Assembly: GCA_002424545.1 (NCBI GenBank)
Contig: DIKL01000107.1
Location: forward strand, 432 to 30,114
DNA from: Syntrophaceae bacterium UBA5619
GTDB lineage: Bacteria > Desulfobacterota > Syntrophia > Syntrophales > UBA5619
Reading direction: 5' to 3'
Length of the DNA: 29,683 nucleotides
The notes below the pieces were generated by a model, which saw only the letters and a program-made list of their open reading frames with translations, did no database searches and was not told the DNA's origin. Made by a program: the position numbers and the translations under genes. This document shows positions 7,526 to 16,733 of the stretch, piece by piece (the stretch's first letter is position 1; every line of letters starts with the position of its first letter).

Positions 7526-8719
7526 ATGATGTTCGGAAAAAAATCGGTAATGGCATTGATCGCGGTACTGGCAGTCCTGTTGGCTGCCGATGTTGCCCCG
7601 GCCGCGCCGGCGGGGTTTAGCGACAACGAAATCCGGATCGCCCAGTGGGGACCCCAGACCGGTCCGGCGGCCGCTTGGGGATCCGTGGCGCGCGGAAGCA
7701 AGCTGCTCTTCGATGTGATCAACGAGGAGGGGGGCATCCACGGACGGAAGATCAAGTACTTCATCCGGGACGACCAGTACAACCCGGCCCAGACGGCCAA
7801 CGTTGTAAAGGAACTGGTGGAAAACCAGGGGATCTTCGCGTTTGTCGGCGGCGTCTCCGCGGCCGGCGGAATGGCAGTGAAAGACGTACTGGCCCAGAAC
7901 AAGGTGATCTGGGTGGGACCGGCGACTGCGGTCAAAGAGTACGTCTTTCCCGTCCAGCCTTACCTTTTCGGCGTCTATCCGCTCTATGAGGATGAGGCAA
8001 GCATATTGACAAAGTACATTGTCGAAACGCTGAAAATGAAAAAGATCGGGATCCTCTATCAGAACGATGCCTACGGGAGGAACGGGTATGACGGCTGCAA
8101 GCAGCGCCTGGCCACGTACAGGATGTCACTTGCGGCCGAGATTCCGGTGGAACCCACCGAAAAAGACCTCGCCTCGCAGATCCTCCGGCTGAAGAACTCC
8201 GGGGCGGAGGCGGTCCTGATGTACGTTAGCCCGACTACGGCCGTCATTACGCTGAAGACCGCCGCCAACGTCGGCTACAAACCGCAGTGGGTCTCTTCCA
8301 ACACCCTTTCCGATTATCCGCTGATGCAGAAGATCTCCGGCGGTCTATGGGAGGGGGTCATTACGGGAAACTTCGGCGAGACGCCCGAGTCGAAAAACCC
8401 GCTGATGATCAAGTACAAAGAAGCCGCCAAACGTCTCGCGCCCGAGGAGCGCTGGGGGACCTTCTATTCCGCCGGGATCCTCTTTGCCGACCCCCTTGTC
8501 GAGGCTCTCAAGAAAGCGGGGCGGAACCTCAGCACCGACGCGGTACTGAAGGCGCTCAATTCGCTCAAGGATTACCAGACCATCGGCCCGAAGATCACCT
8601 TCACGGAAAAGCAGCACCAGGGATCCGATTCGATCGTGATCCAGAAGTGCGGTCCGAACGGGAGTTACATCGAGCTCCAGGGCTGGACGCCGAACGAGCT
8701 GGCCACCTGGAAGAAGTAG
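7526..8719 (+). CDS. Periplasmic branched-chain amino-acid-type substrate-binding protein
   Basis: 397 residues. ATG 7526 follows AAAAAGGAGG; a second ATG lies directly after it. A Sec signal peptide is clear (MMFGKKSVMALIAVLAVLLA, cleavage probably near APA-APA). The mature part begins with IRIAQWGPQTGPAAAWGS and continues with NEEGGIHGRKIKYFIRDDQYNP, typical of the LivJ/Leu-binding type I periplasmic fold, and includes GILYQNDAYGRNGYDG. It delivers substrate to LivM/LivH. The family binds branched-chain amino acids, amides, aromatic acids and other small molecules, so the ligand cannot be assigned from sequence. The neighbouring branched acyl-CoA genes favour a branched amino or organic acid. 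Confidence 0.92.
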   Translation: MMFGKKSVMALIAVLAVLLAADVAPAAPAGFSDNEIRIAQWGPQTGPAAAWGSVARGSKLLFDVINEEGGIHGRKIKYFIRDDQYNPAQTANVVKELVENQGIFAFVGGVSAAGGMAVKDVLAQNKVIWVGPATAVKEYVFPVQPYLFGVYPLYEDEASILTKYIVETLKMKKIGILYQNDAYGRNGYDGCKQRLATYRMSLAAEIPVEPTEKDLASQILRLKNSGAEAVLMYVSPTTAVITLKTAANVGYKPQWVSSNTLSDYPLMQKISGGLWEGVITGNFGETPESKNPLMIKYKEAAKRLAPEERWGTFYSAGILFADPLVEALKKAGRNLSTDAVLKALNSLKDYQTIGPKITFTEKQHQGSDSIVIQKCGPNGSYIELQGWTPNELATWKK

Positions 8720-8726
8720 GGCCGTG

Positions 8727-9499
8727 ATGGATCATTTCAAAGTGGAACATCTGAGCATCCGTTTCGGCGGCCTGAAGGCGGTCAACGACGTCAGCTTCAA
8801 CGTACGGAAAAACACGATTTTTTCGATCATCGGACCCAACGGGTCCGGTAAAACCACCATCTATAATATGATCAGCGGCATCTACAAACCGGACGGCGGT
8901 CGGATCATCTGCGACGGCGAAGAGCTCGTGGGGCTCTCGCCGGACCGCATCGCCCGCAAGGGTGTGGCCCGCACCTTTCAGAACATTGAGCTCTTCTCCA
9001 ACGCCACCGTCATGGACAACCTCCTGCTGGGTCGGCATATTCACATGAAAACGGGTGTATTTTCCGGCGCGTTCCTCTGGGGAAGGAGATCGCGGGCCGC
9101 CCGGGAGGAGATCAAGAACCGGGAGATCGTCGAGAAGATCATCGATTTTCTCGACCTGCAATCGGTCAGGAACAGCTCTGTGGCCGGTCTTCCCTATGGC
9201 AAACGGAAACTGGTCGAGCTGGGCCGCGCCCTCGCCCTCGAACCGAAAATCCTGCTGTTGGACGAACCCTCCGCCGGGATGAACACGGAGGAAAAGGAGG
9301 ATCTGAATATCTGGATCAAGGACATCCAGGCCGATTATCGGGTGACGATCCTGCTGATCGAGCACGACATGAACATGATCATGGGGATTTCCGACCGCAT
9401 CTTCGCGATGAGCCAGGGGGAGAAGATCGTTGAGGGAACCCCGGCGGAGGTCCAGAGTCACCCGGAGGTGATCCGGGCCTATCTGGGGGAGGAGCGCTG

Positions 9500-9500
<1 letters not shown>
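8727..9500 (+). CDS. livG: ABC transporter ATP-binding protein LivG
   Basis: 257 residues from ATG 8727. A GTG immediately upstream (8724) is in frame, but the AGGG ribosome-binding site would be only two bases away. Walker A is GPNGSGKTT, the LivG-specific insert around residues 85-130 is present, the signature region reads GLPYGKRKLVELGRAL, and Walker B is ILLLDEPSAGMN. The switch histidine is in LLIEHDM. It powers the importer together with LivF. The stop codon shares one base with the livF start (TGATG), so the two ATPases are coupled. Confidence 0.94.
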
Positions 9501-10282
<782 letters not shown>

Positions 10283-10335
10283 ATAAGCGATTTGCCAAAA
10301 GAGTGGACATATCCGTTTGCCGGATTCGAGGACCT

Positions 10336-10450
10336 GAAGGTCCGATCCCTCCGCTCGCTGGATATTTTTCGAACCTGTGCCTTCTCGCTTCACTGCGGTG
10401 GCAGGGTACCGCGAAAAATCTCCAATGCTCCCTTCCGGGATCGGACCTTC
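10336..10450. repeat. 115-nt imperfect palindrome between livF and the acyl-CoA ligase gene
   Basis: Three nested inverted repeats share one centre. The outer arms are 14 bp and perfect (10336-10349 with 10437-10450: GAAGGTCCGATCCC and its complement). The middle arms are 12 bp with one mismatch (GGATATTTTTCG at 10360-10371 with CGAAAAATCTCC at 10412-10423). The inner arms are imperfect (ACC.TG.TGCC near 10373-10381 with GGCAGGGT at 10400-10407). No U-tract follows, so a simple terminator is unlikely. It could be a small palindromic repeat element or a structured RNA. No second full copy was seen in the window. Confidence 0.75.
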
Positions 10451-10490
10451 TGCGCGCACAGAGATTTAGGTTTTTCTCAGGAGAGACGGG

Positions 10491-12293
10491 ATGGCGATCG
10501 ATACGTTGCCCAAGGCCCTGGTCTGGATCGCCCGCGAACAGCCCGAACGGGTTGCGATGCGGCACAAGGACCTGGGAATCTGGCACGACATTTCCTGGGC
10601 GGCCTACCTCGAAAATGTCCGACATACGGCCCTGGGTCTGCATGCGCTGGGCGTGGTCAAGGGGGACCATGTCGCCATCATCGGCGAGAACCAGCCGGAA
10701 TGGCTCTATTCGGCGCTGGGGGCGATGTCCGCCGGGGCGACATTTGTCGGGGTCTATACGACCAACCCGGTCAAGGAGTGCGAGTACGTCGTCGGCCATT
10801 CCGGCGCGGTGGTCTACATCTGCGAGGACGAGGAGCAGCTCGACAAGGCGCTGGCGTTCCGGCAGAACACGCCGGCGCTCCGGAAGATGATCGTCTGGGA
10901 CATGGAGGGTCTGAGGGATTTCCATGATCCGATGGTCATGAGCTTCGACGAACTGCTGGCGCTCGGCCGGAAGTCGGCGAACGAAGATCCGTTGCTCTTC
11001 GACCGGCTGGTGGCGGCAGGGCGGGGCGAGGACATCGCCGGGATCATCTACACCTCCGGGACCACGGGGCCGCCGAAGGGGGCGATGCTCGCCCACGAGG
11101 GGTATCTCTGGGTCGGAAAGCAGGCGACGGCGGTCAGCAAAGGGACCCGGGACGACGAAACCATTTCCTTCCTTCCGTTGAACCATGTCTACGAACAGAT
11201 CTACGACCTGATGGTCCACCTGACGATCGGCCACATCATCAATTTCACCGAGAACACGGACACGGTCATGGCGGACATGCGGGATGTCTCTCCCACGCTG
11301 TTCCATGCCGTGCCGCGGATCTGGGAAAAGTACTACTCCGGCATCGTCCTGAAGATGGACGACGCAACGTGGTTCAAGAGGAAGGCGTACCAGACCGCGC
11401 TCCATATCGGGGGGCGATACAACGATGCCAAACTGGCCGGACGTTCTCCTTCCTTCCTGCTCGGCCTCGGCTATCGGATCGCCTACTTTGCCGTCTTCCG
11501 GAAGCTCAAGGAGCGGCTGGGATTCGACCGGGTCAAGATCGGTTTTTCCGGCGCCGCGCCGATCTCCCACAACATCCTGAAATACTTCCAGAGCATCGGG
11601 ATTCCGATCCGCGAAGGGTACGGAATGACGGAGACGACCGGGATCACCCACATGTCCGACGAGAAGAACTTCAAACTCGGGACCGTCGGCAGACCCCTCC
11701 CCGAGACGGAGGTCCGGATCGCCGAGGATGGGGAGATCCTGGTCCGTCACAAGGGAATTTTCAAAGGATACTACCGGGACGAGGAGACCACCCGGGAGGC
11801 GCTGCGCGACGGCTGGATGCACACCGGGGATGTCGGCGAGGTGGATGGGGAGGGCTTCCTTCGGATTACCGACCGGAAGAAAGACCTGATCATCACCGCC
11901 GGCGGCAAGAACATCGCCCCGCAGTATATCGAAAACCTGCTGAAATTCTCGCCGTACATCAACGATGCGGTGGTCATCGGCGACAACCGGAAATTCGTCA
12001 GCGCGATCATCGTGATCGACGAGGAAAACGTGGTCAAGTTCGCCCAGGACCGGAAGGTGCAGTTCACCACCTTTGCGACCCTTACCCGGGCCGAGGAGGT
12101 GGTCAACCTGATCCAGGCGGAGGTGAACAAGGTCAACGCCCAGCTCGCCCGCGTGGAAAATATCCGAAAATTCAAAATTCTCGACAAGAAACTCTACACC
12201 GAGGACGGTGAGGTGACCCCGACGATGAAGGTGAAACGGAAGTTCATCAACGCCCAATACGGCGACCTGATTGAATCGATGTACCGGGAATAA
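10491..12293 (+). CDS. AMP-forming acyl-CoA synthetase (long-chain-type)
   Basis: 600 residues, the length of FadD15/long-chain-type ligases, which make an acyl-adenylate from ATP and a carboxylate and then the CoA thioester. The P-loop YTSGTTGPPKGAMLAHEG lies near residue 187, the A5 motif GYGMTETTG near residue 380, and the hinge region TGDVGEVDGEGFLRITDRKKDLI near residues 443-465. The C-terminal catalytic lysine region (TPTMKVKRKF) is present. ATG 10491 follows CAGGAGAGACGGG. It precedes the carboxyltransferase and hydratase genes on the same strand with a 54-base gap, so it probably activates the acid that the pathway uses. Chain length and branching of the substrate cannot be read from the sequence. 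Confidence 0.9.
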   Translation: MAIDTLPKALVWIAREQPERVAMRHKDLGIWHDISWAAYLENVRHTALGLHALGVVKGDHVAIIGENQPEWLYSALGAMSAGATFVGVYTTNPVKECEYVVGHSGAVVYICEDEEQLDKALAFRQNTPALRKMIVWDMEGLRDFHDPMVMSFDELLALGRKSANEDPLLFDRLVAAGRGEDIAGIIYTSGTTGPPKGAMLAHEGYLWVGKQATAVSKGTRDDETISFLPLNHVYEQIYDLMVHLTIGHIINFTENTDTVMADMRDVSPTLFHAVPRIWEKYYSGIVLKMDDATWFKRKAYQTALHIGGRYNDAKLAGRSPSFLLGLGYRIAYFAVFRKLKERLGFDRVKIGFSGAAPISHNILKYFQSIGIPIREGYGMTETTGITHMSDEKNFKLGTVGRPLPETEVRIAEDGEILVRHKGIFKGYYRDEETTREALRDGWMHTGDVGEVDGEGFLRITDRKKDLIITAGGKNIAPQYIENLLKFSPYINDAVVIGDNRKFVSAIIVIDEENVVKFAQDRKVQFTTFATLTRAEEVVNLIQAEVNKVNAQLARVENIRKFKILDKKLYTEDGEVTPTMKVKRKFINAQYGDLIESMYRE

Positions 12294-12347
12294 CCCTTTT
12301 CTCAATTTTTGAATCACGGCATTCGACTTACGGGAGGAGAAACGAAG

Positions 12348-14024
12348 ATGGTGGATGGGACGAAACCTCGATTGAGCCGGACGGAGCGTCTCGAGCGAGA
12401 GCGCGAAGCCAACCTGCGGCATTGGGAGGAGCAGGACGCGCTTCTGCTCAAGCATCGGGAAGAGGCGTACGACATCGGCGGCGAGGCGCAGCGGGACAGG
12501 CTCGCGAAACAGGGCAAGAAACCGATGCGGGACCTGATCCGGATGTTGATCGATCCGGGAACGGATTTCTTCGAGCTGGGGCTTGATGCCGGATACGATA
12601 TCGGGAAGAAGCGGCTGTTCGGCGGAGCCGTCTACGAGGAGGAGAAGCGGGGACACATCCCCGGCGGGGGGATCGTCACGGGCGTCGGGATCGTTCACGG
12701 CAGGGATTGCATGATTTTCGCCAATGAGAACCGTTATGCCGCGGGTACCTATTTTCCGATCACACTGAAAAAGCACATGCGGGCGCAGGCGATCGCCGAG
12801 AAGTGCGGCCTGCCCTGCATCTACATTGCCGACTCCGGCGGGATCAACCTGCCGCTGCAGGTCGGCTGCTTCGCCGACGACGGCCATTTCGGAACGATGT
12901 TCTACAACATGTGCCGAATGTCCGCCAAGGGGATCCGGCAGTACACGCTCTCGACCGGCGGGAACACAGCGGGTGGGGCATACATCGTCTATCTGGCTTC
13001 AGAATCGATCATGATCGAAAAGCTTGCCTACGCCTTTCTGGCCGGGCCGCCGATGGTCAAATCGGCGATCGGCGAGACGGTCTCGATGGAGGATCTCGGC
13101 GGTGCCTACGTCCATACCCAGCACTCCGGCGGTTGCGACCACTTGGTTCGAACACAGCGGGAGGGGATCGAAAAGCTGCGGGCGATGATGGAATTCGAAC
13201 CGCCGCAGACGCTATGCATCGACCGGCGCGAATCCCGTGAACCCCGCTTCGACTTTCGGGAGATGATGCGGGCCACCCCGATCAACACCTACCAGCACAT
13301 CCCGATCCGCGACACCCTCAGATGCCTTGCCGACGACAGCTATTTCCACGAGTACAAGCCGAACTACGGCCTGGCCCGTGGGGAGTCGATCGTCTGCGGG
13401 AAGATGTGGCTCAAGGGGATCCCGGTGGGTGTCGTTGCCTCCAACGCCGGGGGGGTCATTTATATTGAGGCGGCCCGGAAGGCGACCGAGTGGATGATCC
13501 GCTGCGGCAATTCCCGGATGCCGGTTCTCTTTCTTCAGGGGTCGCCGGGGTACATGGTCGGCAAGGCCGAAGAGTGGGGCGGGATCGGCAAATACGGCTC
13601 CGACATGGTCCGCGCCTGCACCTGCCTGGAAGCCCCGAAGGTGACCTACGTAATCGGTCCGGACCATGGGGCGGCCAACTATGGAATGTGCGGCCGGGCC
13701 TTCCGGCCTCGGTTCGCGTTCACGAACATGCGCGGACGGACGACGGTGATGTCAGGAGAGACGGCCGGCTTCATCCTCGAGACCGTCCGCCGCAAGAATA
13801 TTGCGGACAAGGGCGGAGCGGTGAACGAGGAGGAGATGGCGCGCTTCCGCCAGGCGATGCGGGACCGTTACGACGAGGAAGGGCACCCGTTTTACACCGG
13901 ATCGCTGCTCTTCCACGACGGCGTGATCGCCTTTTCGGAGGCCAGGGAGCGTCTGGCGCGGGCCTTCGAGATCGCGCTGCACGTCCCGATCCGGGAATCG
14001 GTCTGGGGAGACCTGAAAGTTTAG
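12348..14024 (+). CDS. Acyl-CoA carboxylase carboxyltransferase subunit, methylcrotonyl-CoA carboxylase beta-like
   Basis: 558 residues from ATG 12348, preceded by GGGAGGAGAAACGAAG. The frame opens 13 codons earlier without a better site. Both crotonase-fold halves are present. The N-terminal half has YIADSGGINLPLQ, TAGGAYIVYL and AFLAGPPMVKSAIGE, and the C-terminal half has FLQGSPGYMVG and GAANYGMCGRAFRPRF. These match the methylcrotonyl-CoA carboxylase beta subunit more closely than propionyl-CoA carboxylase or glutaconyl-CoA decarboxylase as I know them. The subunit moves CO2 between carboxybiotin and the acyl-CoA. No biotin carboxylase or biotin-carrier gene is present here, so the partner must lie elsewhere or the enzyme may work in a decarboxylating complex. 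Confidence 0.88.
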   Translation: MVDGTKPRLSRTERLEREREANLRHWEEQDALLLKHREEAYDIGGEAQRDRLAKQGKKPMRDLIRMLIDPGTDFFELGLDAGYDIGKKRLFGGAVYEEEKRGHIPGGGIVTGVGIVHGRDCMIFANENRYAAGTYFPITLKKHMRAQAIAEKCGLPCIYIADSGGINLPLQVGCFADDGHFGTMFYNMCRMSAKGIRQYTLSTGGNTAGGAYIVYLASESIMIEKLAYAFLAGPPMVKSAIGETVSMEDLGGAYVHTQHSGGCDHLVRTQREGIEKLRAMMEFEPPQTLCIDRRESREPRFDFREMMRATPINTYQHIPIRDTLRCLADDSYFHEYKPNYGLARGESIVCGKMWLKGIPVGVVASNAGGVIYIEAARKATEWMIRCGNSRMPVLFLQGSPGYMVGKAEEWGGIGKYGSDMVRACTCLEAPKVTYVIGPDHGAANYGMCGRAFRPRFAFTNMRGRTTVMSGETAGFILETVRRKNIADKGGAVNEEEMARFRQAMRDRYDEEGHPFYTGSLLFHDGVIAFSEARERLARAFEIALHVPIRESVWGDLKV

Positions 14025-14078
14025 GGAAGCGGGTTTCGGAACCATGCGAATGCCGCTGAGATGAAAAGGAGATTGAAC

Positions 14079-14876
14079 ATGGCCGACATTCTGTTGCAGG
14101 AGAGGACGGAGGAGGGGATCCTGGTCGTTACGCTGAACCGTCCCGATGCGCTGAATTGCTTTAATTTCGATCTGCTGGCGGCGCTTTCCGAAACGATTCG
14201 CGAAGCGAACTTCGACATGACCCTCCGCTGCATTGTCATCACCGGCAGGATGGGCGACGATCCGAAGAAGGCCTCCTTCTCGACCGGAGCCGATCTCAAG
14301 GAGCGCCGCACGCTGAGCCCAGAGCAGGTCCGACGGTTCATCTTCACGATCCGGGAGACTTTCACCGCGGTGGAGCAGGTGCGGATTCCGGTGATCGCCG
14401 CGATCAACGGCTTTGCCTTCGGCGGCGGATTGGAATTGGCTCTGGCCTGCGATTTGCGGATTGCCGCTTCCACCGCGCTCATGGGGCTCACCGAGACGAG
14501 CCTGGCGATCATTCCCGGTGCGGGCGGGTCGCAGCGGCTGCCGCGGATCGTCGGAATCGCCAAGGCCAAGGAATTGATTTTTACGGCCCGGCGGATCGAT
14601 GCCCAAACGGCCTTCGAGATCGGTCTGGTGAACCGCGTCGTGGAACCGGCGGAGCTGATGTCGGCGTCGCTGGCGCTGGCCCGGGAGATCGCGAAGAACG
14701 GCCCGATCGGCGTTGCCCAGGCGAAATTTGCGATCAACTGCGGGATGGAGGCCTCGCTGGGAGTGGCTCTGCCGCTAGAGTCCAAGGCATACGAGGTGAC
14801 GATTCCGACCAAGGACCGTGTCGAGGCCCTGAACGCCTTTGCCGAGAAAAGAAAGCCGGTCTTCAAGGGGGAATAA
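14079..14876 (+). CDS. Enoyl-CoA hydratase, methylglutaconyl-CoA hydratase (AUH/LiuC)-like
   Basis: 265 residues from ATG 14079, chosen because AAAAGGAGATTGAAC lies before it; an ATG six codons upstream would put the ribosome-binding site inside the gene. It is a crotonase-fold protein with both catalytic glutamates, E119 in GGGLELALACD and E139 in GLTETSLAIIPGAGG. The stretches KAKELIFTARRID and TIPTKDRVEALNAFAEKRKP resemble the human AUH/bacterial LiuC 3-methylglutaconyl-CoA hydratase. Placed 54 bases after a methylcrotonyl-CoA carboxylase beta-like gene, it makes a leucine/isovalerate-type pair: carboxylation of methylcrotonyl-CoA, then hydration to HMG-CoA, or the reverse. General crotonyl-CoA hydration is the alternative. 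Confidence 0.88.
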   Translation: MADILLQERTEEGILVVTLNRPDALNCFNFDLLAALSETIREANFDMTLRCIVITGRMGDDPKKASFSTGADLKERRTLSPEQVRRFIFTIRETFTAVEQVRIPVIAAINGFAFGGGLELALACDLRIAASTALMGLTETSLAIIPGAGGSQRLPRIVGIAKAKELIFTARRIDAQTAFEIGLVNRVVEPAELMSASLALAREIAKNGPIGVAQAKFAINCGMEASLGVALPLESKAYEVTIPTKDRVEALNAFAEKRKPVFKGE

Positions 14877-14897
14877 GGCTCCGCGGAAGTGATTCTC

Positions 14898-14933
14898 CGG
14901 TCAGAGCGGAGGGTCGGATCTCCGGCTGAACCG
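14898..14933. terminator. Possible hairpin between convergent hydratase and dctM genes
   Basis: CGGTCAG (14898-14904) pairs with CTGAACCG (14926-14933, one bulged A) and encloses CGGAG (14907-14911) with CTCCG (14920-14924). It lies in the 62-base convergent gap, where a bidirectional terminator would be expected. There is no U-tract on either strand, so this is only a candidate. Confidence 0.35.
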
Positions 14934-14938
14934 TTCCT

Positions 14939-16246
14939 TCAACGGACGAGGTTTGAGAGGATCAGGACCGTTGCGTAGGGAAAGAGCATCAACAGGGCCA
15001 GTGTCAGCAGATATGCCGGGATGTAGTAAAAGGCGCCCCGGAAGACCTCGGAGAGCGGAATGTTTTCCGACATGCTCGCCACGATGTAGCAGCAGATCCC
15101 GATCGGAGGCATGATCGAGCCCATCGTCGTAACGATCGTGACGACCTGACCGAACCAGATCGGATCGTATCCCATCCCGACGACGAGCGGGTAGAAGATC
15201 GGCAGCGAGATGAGCAGGAACGCCAGCGCGTCCATAATGCACCCGCCGACAATGTAACAAGCCAGAATCAGAATCAGCAGGATCTCCCTGGGCATGGCGA
15301 GCGAGCCGATCCAGCCCGCCGCCTCGAAGGGGAGACGCGTGAGCGCCAGGAAGCGTCCGAAGATCACCGCCCCGGCAATGATCATGAAGACCATGCAGGA
15401 GATCCGCACCGTGTCGCCGACCGCGGACAGGAATCCCTCCCAGGAGAGCTTCCGCCGCACCAGGCAGATCATGAGTCCCAGCGTGCAGCTTACCGCCGCC
15501 GCCTCCGTCGCCGTGACCAGGCCCGTGAAAAGGGCGACCATGATGACGCCGAAGAGGAAGAGAATGTCCAACGCCTCGGGAAGAGCCTGGAAACGCGCCT
15601 TCCAGGAGCTCCGCTCCGCGGCCGGGCCCCAGTCGGGATGACGGCGGCAGATCACGAAGACCGTCGCGGCGATCAGGGCGGTGGCGAGGATGCTGGGGAT
15701 GATGTTCCCGAAGAAGAGTTTCCCGATCGACTGGCCCGTGTAGATGCCATAGACGACGAGCACGATGCTCGGCGGAATCAGGACGCCGAGGGTCGATCCG
15801 GCGGCGACGGAGCCGGCGTTGAGGATGGCGTGGTATTTGTATTTTTTCATCGCCGGTATCGCGACGGAACTCATCGTTGCGGCGGTGGCCGTGTTCGATC
15901 CGCTGATCGCGGAAAAGGCCGCCGAGGCGAGGATCGTCGTGATCGCGAGTCCCCCCCTTCGGTGTCCGAACCAGCGGTTCGTGGCGTGGTATAGGCTGTC
16001 GTTGTAACCGGCGTGATGGACGAATTCCCCGACGAGGATGAACATCGGGATCACCGTCAATCCGTAGCCGGAAAAGATGTTCCAAATCTCGGCGCCGATC
16101 ATCCCCAGCGCCGCCGTCCAGGAGGTCGCGTAGGCGATTCCGCAAAAGCCGACGATCGCCATCGTGAAGCCTGCCGGAATCCGCAGCACAAAAAGGGCGG
16201 TGAACATGACGGCGATTCCGAAAACGCCCAGAAGTGGTCCGCTCAT
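14939..16246 (-). CDS. dctM: TRAP transporter large permease DctM
   Basis: 435 residues with about 12 hydrophobic segments, the usual size for DctM. Recognisable stretches include GYGLTVIPMFILVGEFVHHAG, AAFSAISGSNTATAATM, GVLIPPSIVLVVYGI and GSIMPPIGICCYIVAS, which form the sodium/substrate core of TRAP large subunits. It imports a carboxylate with a cation gradient together with DctQ and the periplasmic DctP. The start codon overlaps the dctQ stop (ATGA). It is the last gene of the dctP-dctQ-dctM set downstream of iorB. The substrate is unknown. Confidence 0.93.
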   Translation of the reverse strand: MSGPLLGVFGIAVMFTALFVLRIPAGFTMAIVGFCGIAYATSWTAALGMIGAEIWNIFSGYGLTVIPMFILVGEFVHHAGYNDSLYHATNRWFGHRRGGLAITTILASAAFSAISGSNTATAATMSSVAIPAMKKYKYHAILNAGSVAAGSTLGVLIPPSIVLVVYGIYTGQSIGKLFFGNIIPSILATALIAATVFVICRRHPDWGPAAERSSWKARFQALPEALDILFLFGVIMVALFTGLVTATEAAAVSCTLGLMICLVRRKLSWEGFLSAVGDTVRISCMVFMIIAGAVIFGRFLALTRLPFEAAGWIGSLAMPREILLILILACYIVGGCIMDALAFLLISLPIFYPLVVGMGYDPIWFGQVVTIVTTMGSIMPPIGICCYIVASMSENIPLSEVFRGAFYYIPAYLLTLALLMLFPYATVLILSNLVR

Positions 16247-16728
16247 CGTTTGGTCTCCTTGACCTTCCCCAAGGACCGAGGGATGTCCAGAAGGCAGGTC
16301 AGGGCCAGCAAGGCAAAACCGGCGGCGACGCTGTAGACGAAAGGGTGGTAGATTATCTTGAGCGTCTCCGACACCTCGCCGGAGCTCAAGATCCGTGTTC
16401 CCCAGATCATGATCTGCCGGGAGATGACACCAAAAAAGGCGGCGCTGATCGCGGCGGAGAATGCATCGACGAAACGGCGAAGGCGGACCGGATAGCGGGA
16501 CGAGAAGATGTCCACGACGATGTGACCCCGGCGACGCTGCGTGGCGGCCAGCGCAAAGGCAATGCCGATCGCCCCGAGAAACGAGACGATCTCGTAGACG
16601 CCGCGGAAAGGCGCATCGAAAATCCGGAGGGCCACGTTTCCCGTCGCCAGCAGCATCAGGGCAAGAATCGCCGTCCCGCTCAGAATGAGCAGCAGTCGGT
16701 TCAGAAGATCGTTGATTCTGTTGAGCAT
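16243..16728 (-). CDS. dctQ: TRAP transporter small permease DctQ
   Basis: 161 residues from the ATG at 16728. The open frame runs further upstream, but that would overlap dctP by more than 200 bases and read hydrophilic sequence. Four membrane segments are visible, near residues 10-30, 43-60, 85-105 and 130-150. The DctQ-type stretch RRRGHIVVDIF is near residue 65. The start is five bases after the dctP stop, with only a weak GTGG ribosome-binding site, suggesting translation by re-initiation. The stop overlaps dctM. Confidence 0.88.
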   Translation of the reverse strand: MLNRINDLLNRLLLILSGTAILALMLLATGNVALRIFDAPFRGVYEIVSFLGAIGIAFALAATQRRRGHIVVDIFSSRYPVRLRRFVDAFSAAISAAFFGVISRQIMIWGTRILSSGEVSETLKIIYHPFVYSVAAGFALLALTCLLDIPRSLGKVKETKR

Positions 16729-16733
16729 ATCCA

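Noticed and set aside
10391..10423. T-box-like string GGTGGCAGGGTACCGCG before the ligase gene
   Set aside because: It resembles the T-box core but lacks the tRNA-binding UGGN immediately before ACC, and no terminator follows; the bases are better explained as arms of the nested palindrome.
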